Assembly: GCA_036652815.1 (NCBI GenBank)
Contig: JAVVVE010000008.1
Location: forward strand, 1 to 64,000
Direction of reading: 5' to 3'
DNA from: SZUA-378 sp036652815
Lineage (GTDB): Bacteria > Bacillota > Clostridia > Lachnospirales > Lachnospiraceae
DNA length: 64,000 bases
In this document: one piece after another, positions 1 through 6,045 of the stretch
How the letters are laid out: each line of letters begins with the position of its first letter
Position numbering within the stretch: position 1 is the first letter of the stretch
Translations under genes and position numbers: made by a program
The notes under the pieces: model-generated
Databases searched by the model: none
Seen by the model: only the letters and a program-made list of their open reading frames with translations
What the model was told of the DNA's origin: nothing

Positions 1-33
1 TGTCTTTTTCATAATTGCTTTTGGATATGTCAT
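1..33 (-). CDS. 5' end of a CDS cut by the window edge (possible small DNA-binding protein)
   Basis: An ATG at 33-31 on the minus strand opens a frame that runs off the window, giving MTYPKAIMKKT. An AAGGAG lies 11 bases upstream. N-termini of this kind (MxYPKxIM...) are common in small excisionase-like or MerR-like DNA-binding proteins of Clostridia mobile elements. This would fit the Cro-like gene just upstream in the same direction, but only eleven residues are visible, so the function is a guess. Confidence 0.3.
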   Translation of the reverse strand, partial: MTYPKAIMKKT

Positions 34-184
34 TTTCTTCTTTTCTCCTTCTCTTGCATTTTTTCTTATACCCTCCTATGCTTGTCTTACTGGATCTGCA
101 AAGCCTAGTAATCTTGAAATCAGAATAAAATTATGTCAGATTATACTTTTCCAAATAGTAAAAAATCTGCTCTTGCTTTTCCAT

Positions 185-415
185 TTAAAGTTCGTTCTTT
201 TGCGTTTGCGTAATATCTTTAGCAAAAAAAATTTCTGTTGGATCTTCTAGTAACAATATTTCATTTAGTTTCTCCATTTCGCTCCTATCGAATTCACTTG
301 TTCCATTTGTTTTCCTATAAAATGTTGTAGTATTAATTTTTAAATATTCAGCTATTTCTGCGGGTCTTTTATTTAATTCCAACATTCTTATTTTTAATTT
401 TTTTGTATCTAGCAT
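185..415 (-). CDS. Cro-like phage HTH regulator
   Basis: This 76-residue protein is probably a DNA-binding regulator of a prophage or integrative element. Residues about 5-45 (KIRMLELNKRPAEIAEYL then NTTTFYRKTNG) fit a short helix-turn-helix of the Cro/DUF739 type, followed by an acidic tail. The start is fixed by an AAGGAGGAG 5-9 bases upstream. It is divergent from the XRE repressor at 580, with shared operator repeats between them, which is the classic layout of a lysis/lysogeny switch. A further operator-like repeat lies inside its 3' end (199-214). The exact target and role are inferred from layout. Confidence 0.7.
   Translation of the reverse strand: MLDTKKLKIRMLELNKRPAEIAEYLKINTTTFYRKTNGTSEFDRSEMEKLNEILLLEDPTEIFFAKDITQTQKNEL
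199..214. promoter_or_regulatory. third operator-like repeat inside the Cro-like gene
   Basis: TTTGCGTTTGCGTAAT differs by one base from the repeat at 433-448 and lies in the same orientation, within the last codons of the Cro-like gene. It may be a distal repressor site allowing looping or a roadblock. It could also be chance, because the sequence is coding. Confidence 0.4.
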
Positions 416-432
416 TTTTCTCCTCCTTTTTG

Positions 433-448
433 TATTTGCGTTTACGTA
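433..448. promoter_or_regulatory. operator copy 1 of the element's switch
   Basis: TATTTGCGTTTACGTA is the exact reverse complement of 482-497. It lies just downstream of the -10 of the leftward promoter and upstream of the Cro-like gene's ribosome binding site, so a repressor bound here would block that gene. Confidence 0.65.
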
Positions 449-453
449 ATCTC

Positions 454-481
454 AATATATCACTTTATAAATATTTGTCAA
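454..481 (-). promoter_or_regulatory. leftward promoter of the Cro-like gene
   Basis: The minus strand reads TTGACA (481-476), a 16-base spacer and TATATT (459-454). The operator at 482-497 abuts the -35 and the operator at 433-448 lies just past the -10, so both are placed to control it. Confidence 0.6.
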
Positions 482-497
482 TACGTAAACGCAAATA
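482..497. promoter_or_regulatory. operator copy 2 of the element's switch
   Basis: TACGTAAACGCAAATA is the perfect inverted partner of 433-448, with 33 bases between the two copies. It sits between the leftward and rightward promoters and is a likely binding site for the 119-residue XRE repressor and/or the Cro-like protein. Confidence 0.65.
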
Positions 498-521
498 TTT
501 TCCTATTTTTTTATTTTTAAC

Positions 522-549
522 TTGCATTTATGCAAATATCTGTTATAAT
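522..549 (+). promoter_or_regulatory. promoter of the XRE repressor
   Basis: TTGCAT (522-527), a 16-base spacer and TATAAT (544-549) lie 31 bases upstream of the repressor start. The -35 is part of the short palindrome TTGCATTTATGCAA, which may be a further regulatory half-site. Confidence 0.6.
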
Positions 550-579
550 TGCCTTATGAATTGAAAGTAGGAATAAAAA

Positions 580-939
580 ATGGAATTCAGAGATAAAGTT
601 AAAGTACTTCGCCAAAAAAACAACCTCACTTTAGAAGAAGTAGCAAAGCAAGTTGGTGTATCAGCCCCAACCATACAACGATATGAAAGCGGAGAAATAA
701 AGAATTTAAGACGTGATAAAATTGAATCATTGGCAAATGCTTTAAAATGTTCGCCCGGCTATTTAATGGGATGGAAAAAAGATTCTTTAGAAGAAGAAAT
801 ACATGATTTTCAATTAACATATTTAGAAAAGCAAATTATCGAAAAATATAGAGTTTCAGATTATTTTGATCAGACCACTGTTCTCAGAGCTCTTAAAATT
901 GAAAATTCTGAAAAAAGGGATTCACAAAAAATGGCATAA
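580..939 (+). CDS. XRE-family repressor of the integrated element (CI-like)
   Basis: The protein has 119 residues. Residues 4-65 form a canonical Cro/CI helix-turn-helix: LRQKNNLTLEEVAKQVGVSA, then PTIQRYESGEI, then a KIESLANALKCSPGYLMGW helix. The tail (residues 70-119) is charged, and no peptidase S24 autocleavage domain follows, so induction cannot be by LexA-like self-cleavage. A weak GTAGGA site precedes the ATG. It probably represses the divergent Cro-like gene through the 16-bp repeats and keeps the element integrated. Confidence 0.8.
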   Translation: MEFRDKVKVLRQKNNLTLEEVAKQVGVSAPTIQRYESGEIKNLRRDKIESLANALKCSPGYLMGWKKDSLEEEIHDFQLTYLEKQIIEKYRVSDYFDQTTVLRALKIENSEKRDSQKMA

Positions 940-1025
940 GTTACCACTATAAAAAAATTTCCTCTTTTATCATAGAGGTTGATTTTAAATAAAACTATTT
1001 TTTCACTATGAAAGGGGGTTTCTAA

Positions 1026-1634
1026 ATGAAATCTAAAAAACTTTTTTTATCAATGTTATTGGCATCAACCTTACTAATGTCTTCATTATCTGTTTTTGCT
1101 GCTCCGGCTGCTCCTGCTGCTCCGGCTGCTCCTGCTCCTGCTCCTTATGTTCCGGTTGTCGGAACCGTTACCTCTACACCTGTTACTATCGTTGGTGAAG
1201 GTACTTATAAGGTCGGTACTGATATAGTAGCCGGTGCTTATGTTCTTTTAAATAATAGTAAATACTCTTCTTACTATGCTGTCTCTTCCGATAGTACAGG
1301 CGATAGTATTATTGCGAACGAAAACTTTAATTACAATTCTATCGTCACCGTAAACGATGGGCAATATCTAAAGCTGACTAGATGCACCCTGTCGCCGATT
1401 TTAGAAGTTCCAACCATTGATTACACGCATGGCAATATGTTCTACATTGGCTACCATCTCCCTGCCGGCGAGTACAAATTGCAATGTACTGATGCGAGAT
1501 TCTCAGCTTATTATTCTGTATCAAATGATGCCCTGCAAAAAGACATCACAACAAATGATAATTTTACCGGACAAACCTATGTAACTGTTAAAGATGGCCA
1601 ATTCCTTAAATTATCAAGATGCACCTTTGCTTAA
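1026..1634 (+). CDS. secreted protein with Ala-Pro linker and two repeated domains
   Basis: This 202-residue protein has a clear Sec signal peptide (residues 1-26: two lysines, a hydrophobic core, cleavage near VFA-AP). A low-complexity Ala-Pro stretch follows (about 27-41). Two homologous domains come next: about 57-124, starting GEGTYKVGTDIVAGAY and ending YLKLTRCTL, and about 131-202, ending FLKLSRCTF. Domains with a YxVGxDIxAGxY core occur in exported proteins of Firmicutes, but no activity is established that I can name. It lies between repressor and integrase, the usual place for lysogenic-conversion cargo. The ribosome binding site is AAAGGGGG. Confidence 0.75.
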   Translation: MKSKKLFLSMLLASTLLMSSLSVFAAPAAPAAPAAPAPAPYVPVVGTVTSTPVTIVGEGTYKVGTDIVAGAYVLLNNSKYSSYYAVSSDSTGDSIIANENFNYNSIVTVNDGQYLKLTRCTLSPILEVPTIDYTHGNMFYIGYHLPAGEYKLQCTDARFSAYYSVSNDALQKDITTNDNFTGQTYVTVKDGQFLKLSRCTFA

Positions 1635-1657
1635 TATTTTTTTCTATCCGAATAAGC

Positions 1658-1690
1658 AAAAACCGCCCCTGCTCTAACAGGAACGGCTTT
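1658..1690. terminator. hairpin after the secreted-protein gene
   Basis: CCGCCCCTG (1663-1671) pairs with CAGGAACGG (1678-1686) with two internal mismatches. AAAA precedes it and CTTT follows. It is a plausible weak intrinsic terminator for the gene ending at 1634. The T-run is better on the minus strand. Confidence 0.45.
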
Positions 1691-1708
1691 CGTGATACTT
1701 ACCTAGTT

Positions 1709-1780
1709 GCAAAATGCACTAAATATAATACCTCTAAATCAAGGCTATTATATCATTTAAAAGTGCATCTAGCAATAGGT
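1709..1780. repeat. imperfect inverted repeat upstream of the integrase
   Basis: TTGCAAAATGCACT at the left and AGTGCATCTAGCAA at the right are near inverted copies, and both arms contain TATAATA/TATTATA. This could be a hairpin in the integrase leader or an operator. No function is shown. Confidence 0.3.
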
Positions 1781-1818
1781 GTATTTTTTATACTTTTTCC
1801 GCTGAAAGGAATGATACT

Positions 1819-2943
1819 ATGCCCAGAAAAAACAGATACAAACCACGTAAAGATGGCCGATACTTTGCCCTTGTCAGCACCGGCAAGTACCTCCAAGATG
1901 GATCTGCTGAGAGAATACCTCTTTACAGCAGCATCAGCAGTAAAGACCTTGAAGAAAAAGTGGATGCTCTAAAGGCAACCATAAAAACCTCTGTCTATGT
2001 TGAATCTACCGACATTTTACTAGGCGATTATATACTGAACTGGTACGACACCTACAAGGCACATCGATCGATCAATACAAAGGCAATGTATACAAATATC
2101 ATAAATGTACATATCATTCCAAATTTAGGACATTTGTCTCTTGCCAATGTCACCAGAAGTAATATACAAATGCTTATTAATTTAACCTATCAAAAGCAAC
2201 GTACCTGCGAACAGATACGTCTTGTTCTCAAGCAGGTGTTTGCATCTGCATTAAAAGAAAAAATAATACTTGAAAGTCCCTGGTATGATATAGATATGCC
2301 CAGTGATAAGAGAAAAAAGAAACGTGCTTTGACTCAAATTGAAAAGAACGCAATTAATAAAGCTGATTTAACGATATCCGAACGTACCTTTATTTTGATT
2401 CTTTATGGATGCGGTTTGCGTCGTGAGGAGATACTGGCACTGCATCAGAATGACATTGATCTGATACAGCGATGTGTCTATGTTCGACATGTGATTGTGT
2501 TTGATAAGAATACTCCAATCTTAGAGGAATCAACCAAGACCTCTAGCGGATATAGATCCATCCCAATTCCTATATTTATGTTTGATTCTATTAAATTTTA
2601 CCTTCGTACTCTAAATGGTCCTTTGCTTTTTACGTCTGCTTCTGGCGGATACATTACAAAATCTGCATATCGCCGCCTATGGGATCGTATTCTTGTCAAG
2701 CTAAATGCTGCTGCCGCAACTCCATTTAACAGTACACCTATACAGGGGCTTACAGCACACATTTTTCGTCATAACTACTGCTCTATGCTTTATTACTCCG
2801 GATTGTCTGAATTAAAGTCTGTTGAACTCATGGGGCATGCTGATGGTAAGATGATAAGAGAGGTGTATGCCCATTTGAATGAAGAAAAAGAAAATACTGT
2901 TGAAAAACTGGATAATTGTATAAATCTGGAAATTGCACTGTAA
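1819..2943 (+). CDS. int: tyrosine recombinase integrase of the element
   Basis: This 374-residue phage-type integrase should cut and join attP and attB. An N-terminal arm-binding AP2-like region (about 1-60) precedes a SAM-like core-binding domain (about 65-160, LGDYILNWYDTYK...), then the catalytic domain. Visible catalytic residues are Arg in CGLRREEILAL, Lys in STKTSSGYRSIPI, His and Arg in HIFRHNY, His in LMGHAD, and the nucleophile Tyr in REVYAHL. The set is complete, so it is probably active. The ribosome binding site is AAAGGA, 9 bases before ATG. It lies 0.7 kb from the truncated tRNA-Lys, consistent with tRNA-targeted integration. Confidence 0.92.
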   Translation: MPRKNRYKPRKDGRYFALVSTGKYLQDGSAERIPLYSSISSKDLEEKVDALKATIKTSVYVESTDILLGDYILNWYDTYKAHRSINTKAMYTNIINVHIIPNLGHLSLANVTRSNIQMLINLTYQKQRTCEQIRLVLKQVFASALKEKIILESPWYDIDMPSDKRKKKRALTQIEKNAINKADLTISERTFILILYGCGLRREEILALHQNDIDLIQRCVYVRHVIVFDKNTPILEESTKTSSGYRSIPIPIFMFDSIKFYLRTLNGPLLFTSASGGYITKSAYRRLWDRILVKLNAAAATPFNSTPIQGLTAHIFRHNYCSMLYYSGLSELKSVELMGHADGKMIREVYAHLNEEKENTVEKLDNCINLEIAL

Positions 2944-2963
2944 AATTTTATTTTTTAATCAAT

Positions 2964-3000
2964 AAAAAACTACTAACCTGTTTATTTGCTAGTAGTTTTT
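2964..3000. terminator. bidirectional terminator between integrase and XRE gene
   Basis: AAAAACTACTA (ending 2975) pairs perfectly with TAGTAGTTTTT (2990-3000) around a 14-base loop. A-runs and T-runs lie on both sides, so it can serve both convergent genes. Confidence 0.8.
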
Positions 3001-3017
3001 GAAATATATTATTTTAT

Positions 3018-3488
3018 TTACCATATATTTTGAATATTTTCTTTTCTTTCTTCATCTGTGTCCTTGTATCCGTCGTTTAATTTAATGATTGCCGGGAATG
3101 AACCCAGTTTATTAATTTCAAAAGTCTTGTCTTTGCTGCAATAATCATGATTCATCTTAAGCATTTTCTCACTGTACTCATTTTTTAACAATCTGCATAT
3201 GATTTTTTCTTCTGTAATTTCTGTAACTACATATGTCATTGATTTTTTGAATGAACCATTATTTTCTGATACGAGATCCCCAACTTTTAAAGATTCCATT
3301 AACTTGCTTAACCATTCTGCTTTCATTTTTATTCCCTCCAGTTTTTCTACAATTAATTTTTCAACATAATCCGTACATGCTCTGCTGCCCGATTCCCAAT
3401 TTGATATTGTTCTGATTGGTATTTCAAATATATCAGACATTTCTCGCTGTGTTAAATTAGCTTTTGTTCTAGCTTCTTTTATATCCAT
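3018..3488 (-). CDS. XRE-family regulator with C-terminal extension
   Basis: The start is placed at MDIKEART, because AAGGAG lies just upstream of this ATG and the longer frame would read through the promoter. The product is 156 residues. Residues 2-55 form a helix-turn-helix (KANLTQREMSDIF, then IPIRTISNWESG). Residues about 65-150 form a second domain (KVGDLVSENNG..., VVTEITEEKIICRLL) that I do not recognise. Two palindromes lie in its promoter and leader, so it is very probably autoregulated. It could control integrase or excision, given its place between int and att, or belong to an unpaired toxin-antitoxin system. Confidence 0.7.
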   Translation of the reverse strand: MDIKEARTKANLTQREMSDIFEIPIRTISNWESGSRACTDYVEKLIVEKLEGIKMKAEWLSKLMESLKVGDLVSENNGSFKKSMTYVVTEITEEKIICRLLKNEYSEKMLKMNHDYCSKDKTFEINKLGSFPAIIKLNDGYKDTDEERKENIQNIW

Positions 3489-3500
3489 GTTTTTCTCCTT

Positions 3501-3517
3501 ATAACTCACTGGGTTAT
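3501..3517. promoter_or_regulatory. operator 1 of the XRE gene
   Basis: ATAACTCACTGGGTTAT is a 17-bp palindrome with one mismatch pair around a central C. It overlaps the leader just upstream of the ribosome binding site of the XRE gene. Confidence 0.6.
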
Positions 3518-3528
3518 CTGTTACTATT

Positions 3529-3557
3529 ATAATACCACTCATTGAGTTATAAGTCAA
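3529..3557 (-). promoter_or_regulatory. XRE gene promoter with operator 2 in the spacer
   Basis: The minus strand reads TTGACT (3557-3552), a 17-base spacer and TATTAT (3534-3529). The second palindromic site (3534-3550, right arm TGAGTTAT identical to the consensus half, left arm with two mismatches) fills the spacer. Its centre is 33 bp, three helical turns, from operator 1, which allows cooperative binding on one face of the DNA. Confidence 0.6.
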
Positions 3558-3606
3558 CACTTATTTTCTTTTTTTATTGCATAACTTGTAATATTTTTAA
3601 TAACCA

Positions 3607-3664
3607 AAATCGTATGAAATGATATTCGATTAACCTATTTTTATGTAGTCAAAATGTAGTCAAA
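3607..3664. repeat. putative integrase arm-type sites, left of the att core
   Basis: Two direct adjacent copies of ATGTAGTCAAA lie at 3643-3653 and 3654-3664, preceded by AAATCGTATGAAAT at 3607-3620. The same two motifs recur right of the tRNA fragment. Short direct repeats beside an integrase-linked core are typical of integrase N-terminal-domain binding sites. Confidence 0.5.
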
Positions 3665-3708
3665 TTTTTTTGAATGTGCGTGTATCATGGGCTCTGCGTG
3701 TATTGATA

Positions 3709-3756
3709 TCTTGACTTTTAATCAAGTTGTCCCGGGTTCGAATCCCGGATGTCTCA
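3709..3756 (+). other. 3' half of tRNA-Lys(UUU): attachment-site core at the element's right end
   Basis: The sequence contains an intact anticodon arm (CTTGA, loop CTTTTAA with anticodon TTT, TCAAG), a variable loop, a T-arm (CCGGG-TTCGAAT-CCCGG) and the 3' acceptor strand ATGTCTC plus discriminator A. No D-arm and no 5' acceptor strand (expected GAGACAT) lie upstream, so it is not a functional tRNA. Integrases that target tRNA genes leave such a 3' duplicate at one end and an intact tRNA at the other. The intact tRNA-Lys should therefore lie beyond the left edge of the window. Confidence 0.75.
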
Positions 3757-3769
3757 CTTAGGCTTAAAC

Positions 3770-3813
3770 AGCGGTAAATCCAGTAAACATGCGGATTTGT
3801 CGCTATTTTTTTA
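3770..3813 (+). terminator. intrinsic terminator of the tRNA-Lys site
   Basis: AGCGGTAAATCC and GGATTTGTCGCT pair over 12 bp (two G-U pairs) around an 11-base loop and are followed by ATTTTTTT. It lies 14 bases past the tRNA fragment and is probably the native tRNA terminator. Confidence 0.75.
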
Positions 3814-3819
3814 TTCAAA

Positions 3820-3893
3820 AAATCGTATCAAATCGTATTGGATTTATGTAGTCAAAAAATAGCACTATTTTAGTGCTATTAATTGTATCAAAC
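3820..3893. repeat. arm-like repeats right of the att core, with a hairpin
   Basis: AAATCGTATCAAAT (3820-3833) and ATGTAGTCAAA (3846-3856) repeat the motifs found left of the core. Partial copies AATCGTATT (3831-3839) and AATTGTATCAAAC (3881-3893) add to these. A perfect inverted repeat, AATAGCACT-ATTTT-AGTGCTATT, lies at 3858-3880. No gene lies between 3561 and 3924. Confidence 0.45.
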
Positions 3894-3924
3894 ATAGTGT
3901 CTTATGCGATCTTATCAGTGCTTT

Positions 3925-4404
3925 TTATAAATATTTAATCTCTGCCTGCGGTTCTTGATTCTCGTTCAACTCTAAAATAATATAAGAAGGTCGTCTGCCT
4001 TCCTGCCTCGGGTACGTCAAGCTACCAGGATTCATAGTGAGCAATCCCTCTTCTGCCTCTATCACCGGCTTATGGGTATGTCCATATAGAACAATGTCGG
4101 TCCCCCTGCTTCTTGCTTCTTCTTTGAGTAGTTCATTCCCCATAGAGACATTATATTGATGTCCATGCGTAATCCATATATGATACTGATTCAGTTCTAT
4201 TTCTTTTTCTCTGGGAAGATTAGAAAAGAAGTCATTATTTCCCAATATAATCTCTGTAGGACACGCTGCTGCCTGTGTAATAACCGCTTCACGCCCCTCT
4301 GCATCCCCGCAATGGATCAACAGATCTATGGGTGTTTCCTTCTCTAACGCTGCATAATAATTAGATTCATTTCTGTGTGTATCGCTTACAATCATAATTT
4401 TCAT
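3925..4404 (-). CDS. YfcE/MJ0936-family metallophosphoesterase
   Basis: This 159-residue calcineurin-like phosphodiesterase has the usual length of the family. Metal-ligand motifs are all visible: D8 and H10 (VSDTH), D34 (HCGD), N57 (GNND), H80 (THGH) and H109/H111 (YGHTHKP). Family members hydrolyse phosphodiester bonds in vitro, but the physiological substrate is not settled. It is the last gene of a four-gene minus-strand run with only 4 bases to rdgB upstream, so the two are co-transcribed. This pairing with rdgB is common in Clostridia. Confidence 0.9.
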   Translation of the reverse strand: MKIMIVSDTHRNESNYYAALEKETPIDLLIHCGDAEGREAVITQAAACPTEIILGNNDFFSNLPREKEIELNQYHIWITHGHQYNVSMGNELLKEEARSRGTDIVLYGHTHKPVIEAEEGLLTMNPGSLTYPRQEGRRPSYIILELNENQEPQAEIKYL

Positions 4405-4408
4405 AGTT

Positions 4409-5023
4409 CTATTTCTCTTCCGTATGTTGGTTTCGTGTTAGCAATTCTATACGCATCTTCCTAAGAGCTTGCCCCCGATGACTGGCGGCATTTTTCTGTT
4501 GACGGCTTAACTGTGCTGTACTGCAATGATACGGTGGCAAACAAAAGATTGGATCATATCCAAAACCATTTTCGCCCTGCTCTGCATATCCGATTCTGCC
4601 TTCCATAATCCCCTGTGTTATGATGCTATCTCCCTCCGGAAAAACAGCTGCAATCGCACACACAAAACGTGCTGTTCTATCCTCTGGCAAGACCCCTTCT
4701 AAACGATTTAACAAACTTGTATTTTTAATATGATAAGAGGTATCTTCTCCCATATATCTGGCCGAATAGATACCCGGTTCTTTATTCAGATAATCGATCT
4801 CAAGTCCAGAATCATCTGCCAACACAATACTATCACATACGTCTGCTACTGCTCTGGCTTTTATCATCGCATTCTCTGCAAAGCTTTGTCCCGTTTCTTT
4901 TATATTCATGACAATGCCCGCTTCTTTCATAGACACAATATCAAATTCAGTATCTGCAAGAATCTCTCTTATTTCTTTCATCTTATCTATATTTCCTGTT
5001 GCAAATATAATTTTCTTATTCAT
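4409..5023 (-). CDS. rdgB: non-canonical purine NTP pyrophosphatase (RdgB/HAM1)
   Basis: The 204-residue enzyme hydrolyses dITP, dXTP and ITP to the monophosphate and pyrophosphate, keeping damaged purines out of DNA and RNA. Motifs include the N-terminal FATGNIDKMKEI, the catalytic-aspartate segment LADDSGLEIDYL, GENGFGYDPIF and the C-terminal AASHRGQAL. A C-terminal tail of about 15 residues extends past the usual end. The gene overlaps the amidase-like gene upstream by 8 bases, implying translational coupling. Confidence 0.93.
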   Translation of the reverse strand: MNKKIIFATGNIDKMKEIREILADTEFDIVSMKEAGIVMNIKETGQSFAENAMIKARAVADVCDSIVLADDSGLEIDYLNKEPGIYSARYMGEDTSYHIKNTSLLNRLEGVLPEDRTARFVCAIAAVFPEGDSIITQGIMEGRIGYAEQGENGFGYDPIFCLPPYHCSTAQLSRQQKNAASHRGQALRKMRIELLTRNQHTEEK

Positions 5024-6041
5024 GGCTATCCCTCATGCTATATGCTGCTAAAATGCTATTATAAAGTCCTTCCGCTACTTTATCTGCATAAGCTTCTGTA
5101 TCCTTTGCTTCTTCACGATCTGTTACATGCCCCAATTCCACCATTGCCGCCGGAACCGTTGCCCGATTAGCAATAACATCTTGTTTACCCGCCGCAATCA
5201 GCCCTTTCCCCTGACACCCGATACTCTTAGCCACTTCTCGTTCTACTATGTTTGACAATTCAATACTACTTAAATAGGGAATAAAAAAAGTGGGATGATA
5301 AATCGTTTGTACCATATTTTCAGAGGTTTCAACACTTTCCCGAACTTGAATACTGATCAGCATATCTGCTTTTATTTGATTTGCAAATGCTACCCGCTTC
5401 TCTACCGACGGATTTTCCGTATCCATACAGGTATCGTACACTTTAATCTCTGTCTGGGCTAATCTATCCTTAAGTTTTTGTGCTATCATAGGTGTCAGAT
5501 CATCTGAGCTTTCCTGATTACCCGCATCAATAACGAGCAGTTGATGATAGCGTGTACGCGGTAACTCAAATTCTAAATATAACATATTATTTTTATAAAA
5601 TGCTGTATACTCATAAATATCAGTAAGGTGAATCATTAATTCTGTAACACGATTGTTATAATGATAGGATAGTGAATCTACATAGGCACTATTACCCTCT
5701 ATCATAGATTTCTCATAGAAATTCTCATCTAATCCCTCTATCATAATATGTAATGTATGCTCCATATAATCACTTTTCAACAGAATCTGCTCCTCGGTTG
5801 TGTTTGCCGATAATGGAATCTCCAGATAAGCCACATCCTTTGTTGCTGATTTCATCTGTAATTCTTTATAGTTCTGGGATGCAATATCTTGTCTGGCACT
5901 ACTATATTCTGCATTCTTTGATGCAGTAATGCTACTCCCTCTAATATTTCGATTATTGATACAATAGCCAAGTATGCAGATTATAAGAATTGCGATTATC
6001 GAACCGTAGATTGCCGTTCGCTTCATTAATTCATCATACAT
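5016..6041 (-). CDS. membrane-anchored amidase_3-like protein lacking zinc ligands
   Basis: The protein has 341 residues with one membrane segment (about 11-29), a linker and β-rich region (about 40-160), and a C-terminal N-acetylmuramoyl-L-alanine amidase fold (about 168-335). In active amidase_3 enzymes zinc is held by His in DxGHGG, a Glu, and His in SIHAN. Here these read IDAGNQ (Asn175), no matching Glu, and SIQVR (Gln232), although the later catalytic-type Glu is kept (VELGHVTD, Glu302). The fold call is firm, but catalysis as a zinc amidase is unlikely. A binding, regulatory or scaffold role at the wall is inferred. It overlaps rdgB. Confidence 0.75.
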   Translation of the reverse strand: MYDELMKRTAIYGSIIAILIICILGYCINNRNIRGSSITASKNAEYSSARQDIASQNYKELQMKSATKDVAYLEIPLSANTTEEQILLKSDYMEHTLHIMIEGLDENFYEKSMIEGNSAYVDSLSYHYNNRVTELMIHLTDIYEYTAFYKNNMLYLEFELPRTRYHQLLVIDAGNQESSDDLTPMIAQKLKDRLAQTEIKVYDTCMDTENPSVEKRVAFANQIKADMLISIQVRESVETSENMVQTIYHPTFFIPYLSSIELSNIVEREVAKSIGCQGKGLIAAGKQDVIANRATVPAAMVELGHVTDREEAKDTEAYADKVAEGLYNSILAAYSMRDSHE

Positions 6042-6045
6042 ATTA

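Noticed and set aside
1619..1972. Plus-strand 117-codon frame between the secreted protein and the integrase
   Set aside because: It overlaps the integrase start in another frame and crosses the terminator, and its codons show no protein-like pattern.
3676..3756. Complete tRNA-Lys gene
   Set aside because: The anticodon and T arms are intact, but no D-arm or matching 5' acceptor strand lies upstream, so only the 3' half is present.
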